A program made the translations under genes and the position numbers. From JBKHDT01 sp049974825 (GTDB lineage: Bacteria; Pseudomonadota; Gammaproteobacteria; Halothiobacillales; Halothiobacillaceae), in the NCBI GenBank assembly GCA_049974825.1, contig JBNGDJ010000029.1:1-23533 (forward strand): a DNA stretch of 23,533 nucleotides. Reading direction: 5' to 3'. Position 1 is the stretch's first letter. Every line of letters starts with the position of its first letter. The notes under the pieces were generated by a model. That model saw only the letters and a program-made list of their open reading frames with translations, was not told where the DNA came from and made no database searches. This document shows positions 14,555-21,274 of this stretch, piece by piece.

Positions 14555-15631
14555 TCACTCTTCAATGGAATGCTCGATGACCGCGCCGCCGAGGCAGCGG
14601 TCTCCCTGATAGAAAACGATTGACTGGCCGGGGGTGATCGCACGCTGCGGCTCTGCGAAGCGGGCCGTCAGGCGGCCAGCCGACAGTGTGACGTGACATG
14701 CCTGGTCGGGCTGGCGATAACGGATCTTGGCCATGCACTCGAACGCCTCGGCAGGCGGCGCGCCAGCGATCCAGTGCGGCTGTCCTGCCACCAGGGCCGG
14801 CTTGAACAGCGCGGGATGACTCCCGCCCTGAACCACCAGCAGCACGTTGCGCTCCAGATCCTTGCCGGCGACGAACCAGGGCTCGTCGGAATAGTCGCGC
14901 AGACCGCCGATTCCGAGCCCCTGGCGCTGACCGATGGTATGGAACATCAGCCCCCGGTGTTGGCCGATCACGACGCCGTCCAGCGTCTCGATATTGCCGG
15001 GCCGGGCCGGCAGGTAGGTATCGAGAAAGGTGTCAAAGCGGCGCTCGCCGATAAAGCAGATGCCGGTCGAGTCCTTTTTCCTGGCAGTGCGCAACCCGGC
15101 GCGTTCGGCCAGGGCCCGCACCTCGGACTTGTGCAGGTCGCCTAGCGGAAACAGGGCCCGGGACAGCTGCGCCGAGGACAGTGCATGCAGAAAGTAGCTC
15201 TGGTCCTTCTCGGGGTCACGCCCCTTGAGCAACTGTCCGCCCCGCTCATCGTGCATCACCCGCGCATAATGCCCGGTGGCGATGAAGTCTGCGCCCAGCT
15301 CCAGGGCGTGGTCGAGAAAGGCCCGGAACTTGATTTCCCGGTTGCAGAGAATGTCCGGGTTGGGCGTTCGGCCTGCCTGATACTCCGCCAAAAAGTGCGC
15401 GAATACGCGGTCCCAGTAATCTTGTGCGAAATTCACGTAGTGAAAGGGGATACCCAGGCTGTCCGCCACGGAAATCGCATCCAGCATGTCCTGCTTGGCC
15501 GGGCAGTGTTCGTCGTCGCCCTCCCAGTTCTTCATGAACAGCCCTTCGACCTCGTGGCCGGCCTCCAGAAGCTTCAGTGCGGCGACCGAGGAGTCCACGC
15601 CGCCGGAGAGTCCGACGATGACCCGGGCCAT
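14555..15631 (-). CDS. mnmA: tRNA-specific 2-thiouridylase MnmA
   Basis: Forms 2-thiouridine at the wobble position 34 of tRNAs for Lys, Glu and Gln, taking sulfur from the Tus relay. The 358-residue protein has the PP-loop SGGVDSS (9-15) for adenylation, the catalytic Cys96 in NPDILCN and the partner Cys192 in STGICFIG, equivalent to Cys102/Cys199 of E. coli. The start overlaps the nudJ stop by one base (TGATG) and hflD follows nine bases after the stop, so the three genes form one unit. Confidence 0.97.
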   Translation of the reverse strand: MARVIVGLSGGVDSSVAALKLLEAGHEVEGLFMKNWEGDDEHCPAKQDMLDAISVADSLGIPFHYVNFAQDYWDRVFAHFLAEYQAGRTPNPDILCNREIKFRAFLDHALELGADFIATGHYARVMHDERGGQLLKGRDPEKDQSYFLHALSSAQLSRALFPLGDLHKSEVRALAERAGLRTARKKDSTGICFIGERRFDTFLDTYLPARPGNIETLDGVVIGQHRGLMFHTIGQRQGLGIGGLRDYSDEPWFVAGKDLERNVLLVVQGGSHPALFKPALVAGQPHWIAGAPPAEAFECMAKIRYRQPDQACHVTLSAGRLTARFAEPQRAITPGQSIVFYQGDRCLGGAVIEHSIEE

Positions 15632-16086
15632 CAGTCGGCCCGGCCCACGTTGAAGTAGCGCAGTGCATCCAGGGGCAGCCGACGCCCGCCAAGAAAGTCG
15701 TCCAGGCAGGCCTCGACAAAGGGGGAACGGTGGGCAGCGCGCCGCTGGCGAATCTCTGCAAGGGGCAGGAATGGCGCTGCCACGATGCCTTCGTCCAGCG
15801 CGCGGTCAGCCTGGAAGTCATGCACACTGCCGACGAAGGCAAATCGCAGCCAGGTGCCGTCGGGTTGATCAGCATGGTAGACGCCAAGCAGCGCTTCGGG
15901 CCTGAATCGCCAGGCGGTTTCCTCCAGCGTCTCGCGGACTACCGCTTCGATCAGGCTCTCGCCCGGCTCCAGGTGGCCTGCCGGCTGATTGAGCATCAGC
16001 GCGCCGTCGATCTGTTCCTCGACCATCAGAAACTGTCCGTCGCGCTCGGCGAGTGCCGCCACCGTCATGTGCAAGTCGCAATTCAT
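15631..16086 (-). CDS. nudJ: NUDIX hydrolase, NudJ-like phosphatase
   Basis: A 151-residue NUDIX protein that in position and sequence matches E. coli NudJ, which hydrolyses thiamine pyrophosphate precursors and nucleoside phosphates. The NUDIX box runs from Gly37 to Trp59: G-x5-E-x7-RETLEE followed by TAW, so the penultimate conserved glycine is alanine here. The metal-binding RE..EE residues are intact. The ATG at 16086 has no Shine-Dalgarno sequence upstream; a possible extended -10 ends only six bases before it, so a leaderless message is possible. It overlaps mnmA by one base. Confidence 0.9.
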   Translation of the reverse strand: MNCDLHMTVAALAERDGQFLMVEEQIDGALMLNQPAGHLEPGESLIEAVVRETLEETAWRFRPEALLGVYHADQPDGTWLRFAFVGSVHDFQADRALDEGIVAAPFLPLAEIRQRRAAHRSPFVEACLDDFLGGRRLPLDALRYFNVGRAD

Positions 16087-16092
16087 GGCCGC

Positions 16093-16122
16093 AATTTACC
16101 AGAAAGCGAAGCGGTGGATGAA
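16093..16122 (-). promoter_or_regulatory. Possible extended -10 promoter of nudJ-mnmA-hflD
   Basis: On the minus strand TGGTAAATT (16101-16093) is an extended -10 (TGnTAAATT), with TTCATC 18 bases upstream (16122-16117) as a weak -35. The expected transcription start, seven bases after the -10, coincides with the A of the nudJ ATG. Confidence 0.35.
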
Positions 16123-16221
16123 TTCGGCGAAGGGCAGTCAGCATCCATGTCACGGAATCCGAGGCATTCTTGCATTCGTGGCCGGCCGCACGCGCGGGCC
16201 GGGCCGATTCCGTTGCGGATT

Positions 16222-16230
16222 TGCTAGAAT
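16222..16230 (+). promoter_or_regulatory. Extended -10 promoter of icd
   Basis: TGCTAGAAT is an extended -10 (TGn plus TAGAAT, five of six to consensus). The -35 position is poor (around 16202, GGCCGA), as expected when the extended -10 compensates. The predicted leader is about 39 bases to the icd ATG. Confidence 0.5.
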
Positions 16231-16274
16231 GCTCGGTTGACGTGAACTTTCCAGAAAATGCAGGAAACAAGCCC

Positions 16275-17534
16275 ATGGCCTACGAAAAGATTTCCGTGCC
16301 GGCGGATGGCAGCCGGATTACCAGCGATGCGAACGGTACCCTGAACGTGCCCGACAATCCCGTCGTGCCCTTTATCGAGGGGGACGGGATCGGCGTGGAC
16401 ATCACGCCGGTCATGAAGCGCGTTGTCGATGCGGCCGTTGAGAAGGCCTACGGCGGGAGCCGCCGAATCGCCTGGATGGAAATCTATGCCGGCGAGAAGG
16501 CCAATGCCGTCTACGGCGAGAACACCTGGCTGCCGTCGGAAACGCTTGAGGCCGTCCGCGACTTCGTGGTGTCGATCAAGGGTCCTCTGACCACGCCGGT
16601 TGGTGGCGGTATCCGGTCGCTGAATGTCGCCCTGCGCCAAGAGCTGGACCTCTACGTCTGCATGCGCCCGGTGCGTTACTACGACGGCACGCCCAGTCCC
16701 CTGCGCGAGCCGGAAAAAACCGACATGGTGATCTTCCGGGAGAATTCCGAGGACATCTATGCAGGTATCGAGTGGGCCGCCGGCAGCGACGAGGCAAAGC
16801 GGGTGATCGATTTTCTTCAGAACGAGATGGGGGTGCGCAAGATCCGCTTCCCGGAAACGTCCGGTATCGGCATCAAGCCCGTGTCTTCGGAGGGGACCAA
16901 GCGCCTGGTCCGCAAGGCCATCCAGTACGCGATCGACAACGACCGCGCTTCGGTCACTCTGGTGCACAAGGGCAACATCATGAAATTCACCGAGGGGGCC
17001 TTCAAGAACTGGGGCTACGAGCTGGCTTTGGAGGAGTTCGGAGCCGAGCTTATCGACGGTGGCCCCTGGTGTCGGTTCAAGAACCCCCGCACGGGCCGTG
17101 AGATTGTGGTCAAGGACGCCATTGCTGATGCGTTCCTGCAGCAGATTCTGCTTCGTCCGGCCGAATATGACGTCATTGCGACCCTGAATCTCAACGGTGA
17201 CTATGTCTCGGACGCGCTGGCCGCCCAGGTGGGCGGCATCGGCATTGCGCCCGGGGCCAACCTCTCCGATACGGTCGCGATGTTCGAGGCTACCCACGGC
17301 ACGGCACCGAAATATGCGGGCAAGGATCAGGTCAACCCGGGGTCGCTGGTGCTCTCTGCCGAGATGATGCTGCGCCACATGGGCTGGACCGAGGCGGCCG
17401 ACCTGATTGTCCACGGCATGTCCGGTGCCATCGCGGGCAAGGAAGTGACCTATGACTTCGCCCGACTCATGGACGGTGCGACCGAGGTGAGCTGCTCGGC
17501 CTTCGGTGAACGGATCGTGCGCCACATGGCCTGA
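16275..17534 (+). CDS. icd: NADP-dependent isocitrate dehydrogenase
   Basis: Oxidatively decarboxylates isocitrate to 2-oxoglutarate in the TCA cycle. The 419-residue product is of the E. coli type, with FIEGDGIGVDITP (33-45), GGGIRSLNVALRQELDLY around Ser115, FRENSEDIYAGIEW, HKGNIMKFTEGAFK, and THGTAPKYAG, whose Lys-Tyr pair fits NADP. Ser115 corresponds to E. coli Ser113, the site phosphorylated by AceK when carbon is diverted to the glyoxylate shunt; no aceK is in the window. The ATG is chosen because it follows a GGAAA stretch and gives the family N-terminus. A strong hairpin terminator follows about 40 bases downstream. Confidence 0.98.
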   Translation: MAYEKISVPADGSRITSDANGTLNVPDNPVVPFIEGDGIGVDITPVMKRVVDAAVEKAYGGSRRIAWMEIYAGEKANAVYGENTWLPSETLEAVRDFVVSIKGPLTTPVGGGIRSLNVALRQELDLYVCMRPVRYYDGTPSPLREPEKTDMVIFRENSEDIYAGIEWAAGSDEAKRVIDFLQNEMGVRKIRFPETSGIGIKPVSSEGTKRLVRKAIQYAIDNDRASVTLVHKGNIMKFTEGAFKNWGYELALEEFGAELIDGGPWCRFKNPRTGREIVVKDAIADAFLQQILLRPAEYDVIATLNLNGDYVSDALAAQVGGIGIAPGANLSDTVAMFEATHGTAPKYAGKDQVNPGSLVLSAEMMLRHMGWTEAADLIVHGMSGAIAGKEVTYDFARLMDGATEVSCSAFGERIVRHMA

Positions 17535-17575
17535 GAGCCGGTCAGCGCCCGGATCAGCGGGCGCTTAAACGCAAT

Positions 17576-17603
17576 AAAAAGCCCCGTTTTCCGGGGCTTT
17601 TTT
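17576..17603. terminator. Bidirectional intrinsic terminator between icd and bamC
   Basis: An 11-bp stem (AAAAAGCCCCG with its complement) closes a five-base loop TTTTC, followed by six Ts on the plus strand and preceded by five As, so it also ends with a T-tract on the minus strand. It fits termination of icd from the left and of dapA-bamC from the right. Confidence 0.88.
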
Positions 17604-17694
17604 GATTCCAGAAAAAGCACGGCGGCCTGAGTCCGGACGTTTCGCCCCTACCAACCTTGGGGGCGGGGACAGATCAGGGCGGAGCGCGTACGTC

Positions 17695-18816
17695 TCAGCG
17701 CAGTTCCTGGTTCAGGCGTTCGAGCAGGATGGACTCGAAACGCGGCAGCTCACCGCCTTCGACGCTCATCGACTCGATCAGCAGGGCCGTGCCGCCATCG
17801 CGCTGCGGTTCAAGATCAAGGGTCAATTCGGCCGACATGCTGGCGTCCCGGTCGATCCGCACGCCCCGAATGGCGATGCCCTCGTAAAGCAACTGCGGTT
17901 CGATGTGGCGGACGGTCAGCAGGCCCTTGGCTTCGTCCTCACTGACCGGGTCGAAGCCCAGGCGCTGCAGGCCGATTCGGGTCCGGTTCCAGACGCGCGG
18001 GAAGGGTTGCGTGGAGCGGATGAACACTTCGTCGTCATCCTCGTAACGGACCTGCGCCCGGGGCTGGAAGGTCGCATCCAGCAGGGCCCGGGACTCGGCT
18101 TCAGTGGATCCAGACAGGTAGGCCGCCAGGCGCCCCATCACCTCGATGTCCATCTCGGGGCTGTAATGGGCGCTGCCCCAGTCGTAACCGCTTTCCTCAT
18201 CACCGGGAACCAGCGGGGCGTCGGCCTCCAGGTCCATTCGTTGGGTTGTTACAAACACGCGGGTTGGCTCCGCGCTACCGCCGTCCTCAATCCGGATGCG
18301 TACCCGATCCAAGTAGTCGGGCTTGAAGAGGAAGTCCTTGGCCACGCGCAGGTAGCGCATCAGACCGCCTGAGCCGGGTCGACCCTCGGTGCCTCCGCTC
18401 CAGTCAGTCTCAATCACGCCGATGGCCGGTTCCAGGCGACGGACGCGATAACCCTCGGAGACCAGGAAGCTTTCAAGCCGCGGCCAGATGTCTTCCGGTC
18501 GTTCTTCCACCACCAGATAGCGCGCCTCGGGCGGCCCTTCCATCCGGACGTCGGCCGTGGCGGAAAGCAGGCCATCCCGAGACTCGCCGGCCATTTCGGC
18601 CTGCGCACGAGCGGAGGCAACCTCGGGCAGGACCACCTGCCGCCGCGGGTCCGGCGCCGTGAAGGCCGGCGGGACTTCCAGGTTGGGCGTGATGGTGTTC
18701 CGCCGTTCACGGGCATCCTCGTCCTTGGAAAGGCCGGGAATATAGGAACAGCCGGCCAGCAGGCTGGTCGAGAGCAGGGCGACCGACAGCGTGGTCAGGT
18801 TGGGGCGAATGGCCAT
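17695..18816 (-). CDS. bamC: Outer membrane assembly lipoprotein BamC (NlpB)
   Basis: BamC is an accessory lipoprotein of the BAM complex that inserts beta-barrel proteins such as LptD. The 373-residue product has a lipoprotein signal with lipobox LAGC (Cys23), an extended N-terminal stretch with LEVPPAF, and two helix-grip domains (about residues 95-215 and 250-370), as in the NlpB/DapX family. The position just after dapA is the E. coli arrangement. It starts 19 bases after the dapA stop, so the two are co-transcribed. Its C-terminal domain is well aligned with the family pattern but divergent, as usual for BamC. Confidence 0.92.
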   Translation of the reverse strand: MAIRPNLTTLSVALLSTSLLAGCSYIPGLSKDEDARERRNTITPNLEVPPAFTAPDPRRQVVLPEVASARAQAEMAGESRDGLLSATADVRMEGPPEARYLVVEERPEDIWPRLESFLVSEGYRVRRLEPAIGVIETDWSGGTEGRPGSGGLMRYLRVAKDFLFKPDYLDRVRIRIEDGGSAEPTRVFVTTQRMDLEADAPLVPGDEESGYDWGSAHYSPEMDIEVMGRLAAYLSGSTEAESRALLDATFQPRAQVRYEDDDEVFIRSTQPFPRVWNRTRIGLQRLGFDPVSEDEAKGLLTVRHIEPQLLYEGIAIRGVRIDRDASMSAELTLDLEPQRDGGTALLIESMSVEGGELPRFESILLERLNQELR

Positions 18817-18835
18817 GAACGGTTTCCTCGGTTCG

Positions 18836-19717
18836 TCATTCGTTCAGCACGCCCGCCTGCCTCATGGCGGCGAGCAGCTTGGGCTGACAGGGTTCGGACA
18901 GGGGGGTCATTGGCAGGCGCAGCGTGGGGCCCATTAATCCCATCCGCGCCATCGCCCACTTGACCGGGATTGGATTCGCCTCGCAGAACAGTTCCCGGTG
19001 CAGGCCCGAGAGCGTCTCGTCCAGCTGGCGGGCCAAGTCAGCCTCGCCACGCCCGGCTGCCAGAGTCATGGCATGCATCTGGGCCGGGGCCACGTTGGCC
19101 GTCACCGATACCGTGCCCGAGGCGCCCTGCAGGATGGCTTCGCAGGAAAGGTTATCATCCCCGCTGTAGACGGCAAATCGCCCGTGTGCGCGGTTGACCA
19201 GATCCTGCATTCGGGTAAGCGAGCCGCTGGCTTCTTTGATGCCGACGATGCGTTCGTGGTCGGCCATCCGCTCCACCGTGTCCGGTTGCAGGTCGCAGGC
19301 GGTTCGACCCGGGACATTGTAAAGAATGAGGGGAAGGTCGACCTCATCCACGATCGTCATGAAGTGGCGATAGAGGCCTTCCTGGGTCGGCTTGTTGTAA
19401 TAGGGTGTCACGGAGAGGCAGGCTGCAGCGCCGATCCGGCGGGCACCTGCGGTCAACTCGACGGCCTCGCGGGTCGAGTTGGCCCCAGTGCCGGCAATCA
19501 CGGGGATTTGCCCGTCTGCAGCCCGGACCACGTGCTCGATCACGCTCAGGTGTTCGTCGAAATCGAGCGTGGCGGATTCGCCCGTCGTGCCCACCGCCAC
19601 CAGCGCGTCGCTGCCATGCTGAACATGAAACGCGACCAGGTCTGAGAGGGCGTCGAAGTCGATGCTGCCGTCTTCGAGCATGGGGGTGACCAGGGCGACC
19701 AGACTGCCGTTGAACAT
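18836..19717 (-). CDS. dapA: 4-hydroxy-tetrahydrodipicolinate synthase
   Basis: Condenses pyruvate with aspartate semialdehyde, the committed step to diaminopimelate and lysine, thus feeding cell-wall synthesis. The 293-residue product has GTTGES (43-48), TPYYNKP (104-110), Tyr133 and Arg138 in LYNVPGRTA, and the Schiff-base Lys161 in IVGIKEASG. ATG at 19717 gives the standard MFNGSLVALVTP start; the frame stays open further upstream but that part does not look like DapA. It is divergent from gcvR across a 363-base gap, as in E. coli. Confidence 0.98.
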   Translation of the reverse strand: MFNGSLVALVTPMLEDGSIDFDALSDLVAFHVQHGSDALVAVGTTGESATLDFDEHLSVIEHVVRAADGQIPVIAGTGANSTREAVELTAGARRIGAAACLSVTPYYNKPTQEGLYRHFMTIVDEVDLPLILYNVPGRTACDLQPDTVERMADHERIVGIKEASGSLTRMQDLVNRAHGRFAVYSGDDNLSCEAILQGASGTVSVTANVAPAQMHAMTLAAGRGEADLARQLDETLSGLHRELFCEANPIPVKWAMARMGLMGPTLRLPMTPLSEPCQPKLLAAMRQAGVLNE

Positions 19718-19773
19718 GAAGGCTCCCGAGGCGGCGTTGACACCGCGACTTGCTGCAATGGGTGATTTTTGGC

Positions 19774-19816
19774 GAAGCGCTGTAAAAAGCTGTGTCTTTA
19801 CTTTGTGCAGCGCTTC
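19774..19816. repeat. 9-bp inverted repeat in the dapA leader
   Basis: GAAGCGCTG at 19774-19782 and CAGCGCTTC at 19808-19816 are exact complements round a 25-base A/T-rich spacer. It lies 57-99 bases before the dapA start, between gene and putative promoter. It could be an operator or a leader stem; nothing identifies the ligand. Confidence 0.5.
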
Positions 19817-19899
19817 CTGCAGGAATGCGCGCGATGGGGCCGGCCACCGCGAGACCGGGTTTCTGATTGGCCCCGGTCGATATTCCTCCCGACATTCCC

Positions 19900-19930
19900 G
19901 CATCAAGCCAAAAACCGAGCGGCTTGATGC
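19900..19930. repeat. 10-bp stem-loop near the 5' end of the putative dapA transcript
   Basis: GCATCAAGCC (19900-19909) pairs exactly with GGCTTGATGC (19921-19930) round an 11-base loop; on the minus strand the loop has five Ts. It would be near the start of the dapA message if the promoter at 19947-19976 is used. There is no T-tract after the stem, so it is not a standard terminator. The rest of the 19718-20080 gap shows no gene. Confidence 0.55.
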
Positions 19931-19946
19931 CGTGGAACAACCGCTC

Positions 19947-19976
19947 ATCTTACTCATTCGGCCATTGTGGTGACAA
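19947..19976 (-). promoter_or_regulatory. Possible dapA promoter
   Basis: On the minus strand TTGTCA (19976-19971) and TAAGAT (19952-19947) are 18 bases apart, five and four matches to the consensus hexamers. The transcript would have a leader of about 220 bases containing both inverted repeats described above. Confidence 0.3.
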
Positions 19977-20004
19977 GAACAGGACCATGGTCGCTTCCAG
20001 CTCA

Positions 20005-20032
20005 TTGTCAGGTGCTCCCGACGGGGTAAACT
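20005..20032 (+). promoter_or_regulatory. Possible gcvR promoter
   Basis: TTGTCA (20005-20010) and TAAACT (20027-20032) are 16 bases apart, five and four matches to consensus. The predicted leader is about 40 bases, with AGGAG before the gcvR ATG. Confidence 0.35.
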
Positions 20033-20080
20033 TGATCGAACGTTCACCGTCCACCGACGCCCTCAGGAGTCCCCCCGAGA

Positions 20081-20617
20081 ATGCAGACCCAACTGGTCCT
20101 GTGCGCCATTATCGCCGACCGGCCAGGCACTCTGGAGCGCCTGGTCGAGACGGTATCCCGGCAGCGCTGCCAGGTGCGGGACTGCCGCGCCACGATCATG
20201 GGGGAGTGGCGGATGGTAACCCTGGAGGTCAGTGGAAGCTGGGACCGCCTGGCACTGCTCGAAACCGCGCTGGAGCAGTTGGGCGGCGAAGAGACCGTCA
20301 GTCACCTTCATTGGGAGCGGGTGCGCGCCGAAATGGCGCGCACCCCTGGACTGCCCTACGTGGTCGACGCGATCGGACTGGTCGATGCCGACATGGTGAC
20401 CCGCATCCTGCAGTTTTTGGCCGAACAGGGCATCCGGCTGAGGGATTTGTCCACCCATTGCTACGTTCCGCCACATGGCACGGATGCCATGATGTCCCTG
20501 CGAGCGCAGGTGGATGTCCCGAGTACCCTGCATCTGGGGGAGTTGAAACAGCATTTCTTTGATCTTTGTGATCGGCTCAACCTGGATGCAGTGCTTGAGC
20601 CGGACCGGACTGCCTGA
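20081..20617 (+). CDS. gcvR: Glycine cleavage system regulatory protein GcvR-like (double ACT)
   Basis: A 178-residue protein made of two ACT domains (about residues 4-75 and 90-170), the layout of GcvR, which in E. coli binds GcvA and represses the glycine cleavage operon when glycine is low. The first domain starts LVLCAIIADRPGTLERLVE, the second YVVDAIGLVDADMVTRIL. It is divergent from dapA and followed by bcp, exactly as in E. coli. There is no gcvA or gcvTHP in the window, so the target here is unproven. AGGAG lies 13 bases before the ATG. Confidence 0.88.
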   Translation: MQTQLVLCAIIADRPGTLERLVETVSRQRCQVRDCRATIMGEWRMVTLEVSGSWDRLALLETALEQLGGEETVSHLHWERVRAEMARTPGLPYVVDAIGLVDADMVTRILQFLAEQGIRLRDLSTHCYVPPHGTDAMMSLRAQVDVPSTLHLGELKQHFFDLCDRLNLDAVLEPDRTA

Positions 20618-20674
20618 TGCAAGGCTGCACCCGGCCTGCTTCAAGGAGTGCCCGACACGTTTCCCGCAAGAGTT

Positions 20675-21166
20675 ATGGAGAGCACCGCCGTGACCCACCT
20701 GAAACTCAATGACCCCGCGCCCGACTTCGAGGCCCCGCTCACGGGGGGAGAAACTTTTCATCTGGCCGCCCTGCGCGGCCAGTACGTGGTTTTGTACTTC
20801 TATCCGCGCGACAACACCCCCGGATGCACCACCGAAGCTCGTGATTTCGAGGCTCTGCTGCCTGAATTCCAGCGGCATGACACGCGCGTGGTGGGGGTCT
20901 CGCGTGACAGCCAGTCCAGTCACCGAAAGTTCTGCGAGAAACAGGGGCTGACCTTCGACCTGGTTGCGGACGAGTCCGGGGCCGTCTGCGAGCAGTACGG
21001 GGTGCTGCAGCCGAAAAAGATGTTCGGCCGGGAATATCTCGGCATCGTGCGCAGCACGTTTCTGGTGGACCCGGAGGGCAGGCTGCGCGCCATCTGGCCC
21101 AAGGTCAAGGTCGATGGCCATGCCCTGGAAGTCCTGGAGACGCTGCGGCGGCTGCAGGCAGCGTAA
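20675..21166 (+). CDS. bcp: Thiol peroxidase Bcp/PrxQ
   Basis: A thioredoxin-dependent peroxiredoxin that reduces hydrogen and organic peroxides. The peroxidatic cysteine is Cys51 in DNTPGCTTEARDF. The E. coli resolving cysteine, five residues later, is Arg here; instead Cys87 in KFCEKQG lies 36 residues after Cys51, the spacing of the alpha3-type PrxQ of Xylella fastidiosa. The start is uncertain: ATG 20675 is listed (163 residues), but GTG 20690 has a GGAG nine bases upstream and gives 158 residues, nearer the family length. A GTG at 20648 is unlikely. It follows gcvR by 57 bases. Confidence 0.94.
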   Translation: MESTAVTHLKLNDPAPDFEAPLTGGETFHLAALRGQYVVLYFYPRDNTPGCTTEARDFEALLPEFQRHDTRVVGVSRDSQSSHRKFCEKQGLTFDLVADESGAVCEQYGVLQPKKMFGREYLGIVRSTFLVDPEGRLRAIWPKVKVDGHALEVLETLRRLQAA

Positions 21167-21274
21167 GCCTTCCGCGTCGCGGCCCGGGTCGAGCGCAAGC
21201 GAAGCGATCGCCAGGCGGGGCCGACAGGATGTTGGCCTCCGTGAAGTTTCCCCTGCACAGCGGAGCAATCCGAG

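Noticed and set aside
16224..17525. 433-codon open frame antisense to icd
   Set aside because: icd on the plus strand is certain along its whole length; the antisense protein resembles nothing.
17534..17575. Second terminator hairpin (AGCGCCC with GGGCGCT) after icd
   Set aside because: The stem is real but it is followed by TAAAC, not a T-tract; the strong terminator just downstream suffices.
19718..20047. N-terminal extension of DapA by about 110 residues
   Set aside because: The frame is open but the extension is not DapA-like, and the internal ATG gives the standard family start.
20618..20674. Glycine riboswitch around gcvR
   Set aside because: No tandem glycine aptamer pattern is visible and the gap is too short.
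21180..21262. Another repeat copy before the PhoH gene (CGGCCCGGGTCGAG and AGTTTCCCCTGCAC)
   Set aside because: Only short scattered matches, in the wrong order and without stems; I treat it as chance in GC-rich DNA.
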